A DNA stretch of 64,000 bases, from NCBI GenBank assembly GCA_013368315.1, contig JAACJM010000146.1:1-64000 (forward strand). The letters are read 5' to 3'. Source of the stretch: Tetrapyrgos nigripes (Eukaryota > Basidiomycota > Agaricomycetes > Agaricales > Campanellaceae). A model generated the notes under the pieces. It made no database searches and was not told the DNA's origin. It saw nothing but the letters and a program-made list of their open reading frames with translations. Of this stretch, positions 58,732-64,000 are shown one piece after another. Numbering within the stretch: the stretch's first letter is position 1; each line of letters opens with the position of its first letter. A program made the translations under genes and the position numbers.

Positions 58732-59340
58732 ACTAAAGTGCGACGTGGGGCGATGTCGTAGCCAAGCAAGTACTCCACCACAGCAGTAAGGAACCCGATG
58801 ATGAAGCAGAGACAAAACATTAGAATGAGAGATCGGAACACAGACCATCCCAGTTCCACCATGCAAGAATGAGGTCTTCACCAAAGAGGTCTGAGAAAGT
58901 CAGTAAACAGTGGATTGAAACGGGCATAAATGAACTCATGGGGAGGAAAGATCTACATTGATTGGGCCCCTGTGTTGTCAAATACCTACCCGTCCTCCTC
59001 AACGTTTCTTTGGATGTCAGCATCTCAAACCCCTATTCCAGGTCCAACAGTCCTTCCCCTTCTACTTTGGCTTCTCTTGTCTCAGACACTTCAATAAGAC
59101 CAATAATTTCTTCTGGTACTCTTCTAGTCAATGTTTTTTTTTTTTTACCTGGAACTCTTCGTTGCAGCTTTGTACTTGTCAAGGATTTCTGGGAGACAGC
59201 CTCAGTACTGTCACACTGTGTGACATATGCAACAACTCGCTGCATGTCTCTTAACCACTTTTCCTCCACTACTACTAGTATTGCTACCACGTCATCTGGA
59301 GGTAGAAATTACTATTCTAGGTTATCTATTTGTACCTTAA
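58732..59340 (-). CDS. Possible small membrane protein
   Basis: One strong transmembrane helix, RSLILMFCLCFIIGFLTAVV, lies near the C-terminus (stop at 58734-58732), and a charged helix (EEKWLRDMQRVVAYVTQC) is encoded at about 59210-59260. Whether they form one gene is unproven, since the joining exons were not resolved. Confidence 0.25.
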
Positions 59341-59966
59341 GTATATGCTAACCAGCCCGTTTGCTGTCCATACTTCTCTACCAAATACAGTAGCCTCAGC
59401 AAGTCTCTGTCCCAGTTTTACTTGTGACACCACATAGCTGGATAATATGTATTATATAATAGTGCCTATTGCTAATCTGACATACACAGTCCAATAGAGT
59501 ACCTTCTAAGCTACATTTTTGTCTCTTACAGTACATGTTTTCATGAAGAATTGAAGGAGCTAGGATCATTTGAAGCAGTTTGACGCAAGCCCCTTCTAGT
59601 GAAGGCCGGAACTTCGCGGGGCTTGTTCTGAACCTATTTGTGGCCAGGTTAATTGCGTCCCTTTGGCTTTGTTATTGATCAAATTGCCGCGAGATGGCCC
59701 GTTTAACCTCTCCCCTTCTAGCCAGTTTCACTGTATCATCCCAGCCACTGCAAGTTCTCTGCAGACTTTTGCCTCTTCTGGAAGATCGGATGACGTTCGG
59801 ATGAGCTGCTCAACATAGCCTCTGATGGGCTTTGGTTCCCCTGCCTCCCTGTCTGCGCAACCAGCCAGATGGACAGACCTTCCTTATCATCATTGGGGGC
59901 CATTTCGGGCACTTAGATGACTGATGATGCCAATCTTGTTGGGACAATTATATGCGTTCAGGTTCG
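59341..59966. other. No supported gene
   Basis: No coding frame, splice chain or repeat seen. Confidence 0.35.
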
Positions 59967-60329
59967 TTAGGCGATTCTTCTGAGGTTCTGGACTCTGTGT
60001 TCTTGAAGGTGTTCTGAACATATTCCGTACTGTAGAGTCGCATCTTTGACTGAAGCAGTAGGATAGTCCACTACAATTCCAGCGTACTGCACTCTTGCTC
60101 CCATATGACAAGTACTGGGGGTGATATTGGTGCTAGGAGTAGCATTTGAGGCTGACAGGTTTGACGTGGAAGATGAAGTGGAAGACGTGGAAGAAGGAGT
60201 TGGTTGTTCTCCAGTATGTGATGTGGAAGAAGGTGTTGGTTGCTCTCCAGTATGTTCTGGTCCAGCCAAAGTCAATTGGAAGTATTCAGTGTCGTCGATA
60301 CCAAGCACACAAGCCATGAAGTCAGCCAT
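59967..60329 (-). CDS. Small Ser/Thr-rich hypothetical protein
   Basis: A 120-residue frame, MADFMACVLGIDDTEYFQLT, then two copies of HTGEQPTPSSTS, a Ser/Thr-rich run and a more ordered end. No domain, signal peptide or membrane segment is recognised. The repeat may inflate the frame, so confidence is low. Confidence 0.35.
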   Translation of the reverse strand: MADFMACVLGIDDTEYFQLTLAGPEHTGEQPTPSSTSHTGEQPTPSSTSSTSSSTSNLSASNATPSTNITPSTCHMGARVQYAGIVVDYPTASVKDATLQYGICSEHLQEHRVQNLRRIA

Positions 60330-60609
60330 AGCTAGCTGAAAAGTACGGTGTTAAACAGTAGTTGGTTAAAGAATTGATGACTTGAGATTGTTTTTATATA
60401 ACGCGGTATCAGTGGCATAATTGTTTCAGGTTGGGAGTCACAATAGGCTCAAGACATCGAATATTGGTCGAAGGGAAAGGTCCGAGAGCGGGCGAGAGTG
60501 TCATCCTATCATCAGGTGACTCCTTCCTTTGTTTCCATAGCCTTTAAGTTAACAAACGCTCACCTATCATGTCCTTCAATTCCCTTCCTCACGTTTCTTT
60601 CAACTTCAT

Positions 60610-62344
60610 ATGTCTTCCCTAAGCAAATTTCAGCAGCTTTGGAACAAAAGCTATCGAAAGCTCACTACTCTTTCCAGTCCTCAAAACGCCATTCTATCTG
60701 TATTGTTCTCTGTTGACGGTCACTTTGTATCAGCCGCTGGTATGTGACGTGCAAATTTAGGATTGCATTCTTCTTACAGATCTACTCAGGCTACAACGGT
60801 GTGAGTATCTGGGATCTCAACACATCTCGAGCCGTTGCAACACCACACCTTCCACATGAACCCAGCGAGAAAAAGCACGTTTACTGTTCTTCCACATGGT
60901 TATTCTTTGAAGATGGTCAGCACCACGTTTTTATCATGGGTAACATGGCTGGGCAAGTGACCATTTGGAATTGGGATAGTCATCATCAGGTCTGCCTGTC
61001 GTGCTCTTCTTTTGTCTTACTTCTTTCATGCTCATGGTCTTGACTGGTCATAGACTTTCTGAGTATTGGGATGTGAAAATGTCTACCGGAATGCCACTGA
61101 ACAAGTATCTGCTAGGGTGACCGCTGACAAAGACGCATTTTTCGTGACCTCCACCATATGGAAAATGACCTCCAAGCTCGAAATCAGCAACGTCTTCAGA
61201 GTGGATCTTCCTCTGGATGTTATACCTCGTACTGTCCAGTTTTCTCCAGCTTCGTGTAGCGTGTTTGTCTTTTCCAAGACTGGCACAAATTTTTACCCGT
61301 CTGACCTATCCTTGATCTCCTTTCAGCCTCCAACTTAACGGCAGAACCGGAGATCTCTCCTGGATGAAGAAAGAAGGTCCAAGACAAATGTGAGTTCAGT
61401 TTGTACAGTGCTCCTTGTCCCTCTCTGAATGATTGACCTATACAGGGATTCGGTAGTCCTTAATGAGAGCAAAGACATCTTCGCAGCTTGGACGGGCAAG
61501 CATGCAGCGACTTACCGGCTCAGTGATGCTGAGCATCTAACCACCTTTCATAATGAAGGATCTTATATTGGCAATGCAAAACAGGTCGCTTTCACTGAAG
61601 AAGCTCATAGTTTGGTTGTTGGCACCAACTACGCTATGGCTGAAGTTTTTTCTTTGGCGTCCGGTAAACATGTCCAGAGCCTTCCATATCCTTCCAAATC
61701 CCTGGTACACTATGTTGCTGTAAGTCTTCTAGTGGGGCAATGGTTTCATCTGGCTAACATTTTCATAGACTCTCACTCTTCCTTCATGCCATCTCATCAC
61801 TATAGCAGGTTCTACTTGATCCCAGCCAGGACAAGTGGTGGTATTTCAGAAAAATCAGCGAGTCAGCAAGTCTGCATTGGTTCAGCTCAAGTCAGACATG
61901 GTCTTCTATATTCTGATTACGTGGGCTTGTCTACACTGGACTGCTATTGTAGTGCTCGTCTTGAGTTTTTTTTACTTCATGGTATGACAATTCAGTCTGT
62001 CTGGCTATATGTATGCATGGAACATGTCCAACGCTATAGATGCCCCAACTACTGCCGATAGTCTTCCGGCCACTCACACCATAACTCAGCTTGAAATGGT
62101 CACCTATACTGTTGCCGAGACCAACATACTCACGCATACTATTTTCGAAGCACTGCCCATCACTTTCACCCTCACCAAGCATGATATCACTACCATTACT
62201 CAGCTCTGCCCTACTGTCCTCAGTACCATCACTTATACTACAACAACGGACTTTGCCACAGTTACGGTCACAGGAGAATGTGCCAGTACAGCCACCCTAG
62301 CTCATCCTACCATCTTGGATGTCGTCAAGCCTATCGAGACCTAG
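60610..62344 (+). CDS. WD40/beta-propeller-like protein with one membrane helix
   Basis: Start at 60610 (MSSLSKFQQLWNKSYRKL). Blades visible: AILSVLFSVDGHFVSAAG joined to YNGVSIWDLNTSRAV, then FIMGNMAGQVTIWNWD, TVQFSPASCSVFVFSKTG, DIFAAWTGKHAATYRL and HSLVVGTNYAMAEVFSLASG. A transmembrane segment follows (MVFYILITWACLHWTAIVVL), then a Thr-rich tail (ITTITQLCPTVLSTITYTTT). Exon junctions are good at 60739/60790 and about 61719; the one near 61040-61065 does not keep frame in any reading I found, so a frameshift is possible. Propeller inside and Thr-rich tail outside the membrane is an inference. The blade count is not certain. Confidence 0.5.
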
Positions 62345-62403
62345 CTAGTACAGCTGCTCTAGCTCATCCTACCATCTTGGGTGTCGTCAAGCCTTTCGAG
62401 ACC
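62285..62403. repeat. Tandem duplication of the last coding segment
   Basis: CTAGCTCATCCTACCATCTT recurs 65 bp apart, so the end of the propeller gene is duplicated; the second unit is in another frame. Confidence 0.7.
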
Positions 62404-62862
62404 TATGCCTATGTTGACATCATGGGTGGTGTGGACTTGAACGAGGAACAGTAGAGAACAGAGAACGCGCTTATACATTCATTTTTGATCACACAAATTG
62501 ATTTCTTCTGTACGCAATGCTGTAGTAATTGTATTATTCTGTCTGCCTGTATAACTTCTTTGGTATAGCTAACTGTTTTAAAATTGCCTTTTGACGAGTC
62601 TATGCCAACCATACAGTGTTTTTCTCGGTGTCAGAAGGCACTACATCTGAAAAGATAGAGACAGTGATTCTCCGGAGCCTACCGAACGACAACAATGGGC
62701 ATCAAACCCCACTTTAGAAATCTAGATCATGAACAATTGATGATGCCCGCTCATTGACAGCAGTCCCCGCTGTGACTTCAGATGATCTATATACGACAGA
62801 AAAGTGGTGATTTCATTCTGAAAACTAGACATTCGGTGGCACTAAAGTACACTAGTAACACT

Positions 62863-63752
62863 CTATTCTTCAAATGCAGATCCTTTCAAAACTCCCAGTG
62901 ACAAGTGTTCTGCTTCAGATTGACCGACTTGAAGATGACTCGGAGCGAGTTCTGGATCCTCAGTTACCAGCTCTGTCTCTCTCTCCAGCAACAATTGGTT
63001 TTCTTTCATCTTGGGGACAACAGTTTCGCCCTGATCCTTCAACAAAGAGAGAGGTTGGTGCTGTAATTATAAGAGCGTTCAGGATCAGGTAACAAGGGCA
63101 TATGAAGGCACTCACTTCGAGCTCTGTCTCAGTTACCCCTCTCTCCGCCATCACTTGGTCTTCTTTCGTCTTTGTGACAACCGTGTCAGCCTGATCTTTC
63201 AACAAAGAGGGCTGAGGCTGTAATTATAAGAATATTTAGGATCTATCAGGTAACGACGGCATATAAATGCAGCTGCCTTGTTAAAATTGACGGAAATGTC
63301 CAAACAGCTGGTTTGGGTGCCCACGTCATGGTAAATCTTGACGGTTTGCAATGATGCAGCCACTTGCTCAGGCACAAACAGTTTCACTAAACATATAAAG
63401 CGTCAGTATGCATAAGAGAGTAGGTTCTTTTACTTCTACGTTCTCAAGTTCATCTTGAACCAGACAAAGTTGCATGGAGTGTTCTTCTGTCCTAGCTTCT
63501 GTCCAGGTCGGCCATGATCGTGTGACAGGATGTAATGTGAGGGGTAAAGCCAAGTAGTAGATGCATTTGACGAAGATGGGGGTTGGCTGTGTGACAGAAG
63601 CGGGAGGGGTACTGGGCCCTTGAAGAGGGAAGACCAAAAAAGTAGACCAGACACACCATGACCACTGACATTGCAAGCAGCAATTCTCCTATGTACCCAG
63701 TTTTCTTAACTGTTGCCGTCGAAGCAGCGGAGGGGACATTAGTTAGCAGCAT
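62863..63752 (-). CDS. Hypothetical membrane protein with a duplicated exon
   Basis: Start at 63752 (MLLTNVPSAASTATVKKTGY), then a transmembrane helix (ELLLAMSVVMVCLVYFFGL). Further exons: TEEHSMQLCLVQDELENVEV, KLFVPEQVAASLQTVKIYHD, then two homologous exons, SLLKDQADTVVTKTKEDQVM (63110-63215) and SLLKDQGETVVPKMKENQLL (62980-63055), each after an ATTACAG acceptor, ending at 62863. The exon-plus-intron unit of about 150 bp is duplicated in tandem. Charged heptads after the membrane anchor suggest a coiled coil. The joint between the first two exons is not resolved. Family unknown. Confidence 0.45.
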
Positions 63753-64000
63753 GGTTTTAGTAGTTTCTTGTCATAGCTGATTGAGGGAACAAATGGAGTC
63801 TGGATGGCTGAAGGGTGTCGTTGGATCTCAGCTTTCTTGTCCTAAATATATGATGAAGATCTTTTGGAGGTAATACGTGGTGAATTGGAACTCAGAGAGC
63901 CATTTCAGGGAGCCATCGAGGACGAAAATGCTTCGAGGACAGATAAGTCAACCGACTCAGAGTCAACATCGAGACGAAAGTTGGGTTGTGATTACATCAT

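Overview
The window looks like nuclear DNA of an agaricomycete (mushroom-forming) basidiomycete. Genes have many short introns (about 50-65 bp, GT..AG), and the recognisable proteins belong to families typical of that class: KDZ transposases with CxC-type cysteine clusters, alpha-type protein kinases, a DUF6698 protein, Plavaka-like transposase pieces, a Myb/SANT-like protein and an RNase H1 N-terminal-domain protein. There is no housekeeping cluster. This is repeat-rich, gene-poor accessory sequence in which most recognisable genes are multi-copy families, transposases or broken copies.

Layout. 0.8-1.9 kb: Myb/SANT-like gene and a tRNA-like sequence. 2.1-7.5 kb: an almost intact KDZ transposase (minus) divergent from two small cysteine-containing genes. 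8.2-11.5 kb: a broken KOW/Spt5-like ORF cut by a 279-bp MITE, then an AT-rich arm and a 12-bp minisatellite. 12.8-16.8 kb: an alpha-kinase gene with a 3.08-kb TIR element in an intron; the element carries its own genes, including part of a second alpha-kinase. 18.1-19.8 kb: a minisatellite palindrome. 20.4-25.2 kb: acidic and Ser-rich hypothetical genes, tandem repeats, a RING-finger gene. 26.2-31 kb: a coiled-coil gene broken by repeats that include a 949-bp palindrome. 31-36.4 kb: Plavaka-like fragment, hAT-type MITE, farnesyl diphosphate synthase remnant, DUF6698 gene with a stop. 37.1-41.8 kb: a 4.7-kb fold-back element inserted in an ORF. 43-47.2 kb: a decayed CxC2-type KDZ transposase. 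47.3-50.4 kb: three small genes. 50.6-58.3 kb: decayed multi-copy family genes and a remnant of ESCRT-0 subunit HSE1. 58.7-63.8 kb: a beta-propeller-like membrane protein and small membrane or hypothetical genes.

Three themes tie the window together. (1) Hairpin-forming DNA: CACTG-ended MITEs, a 4.7-kb fold-back element with a minisatellite hairpin core, and two other long palindromes. (2) Nested insertion with readable footprints: 3-bp duplications AAG and TAG, and two 8-bp hAT-like duplications. (3) Recurrent in-frame TGA stops where CGA (Arg) is expected, as produced by C-to-T change at methylated CpG. All family assignments are by eye from motifs; no database search was run.
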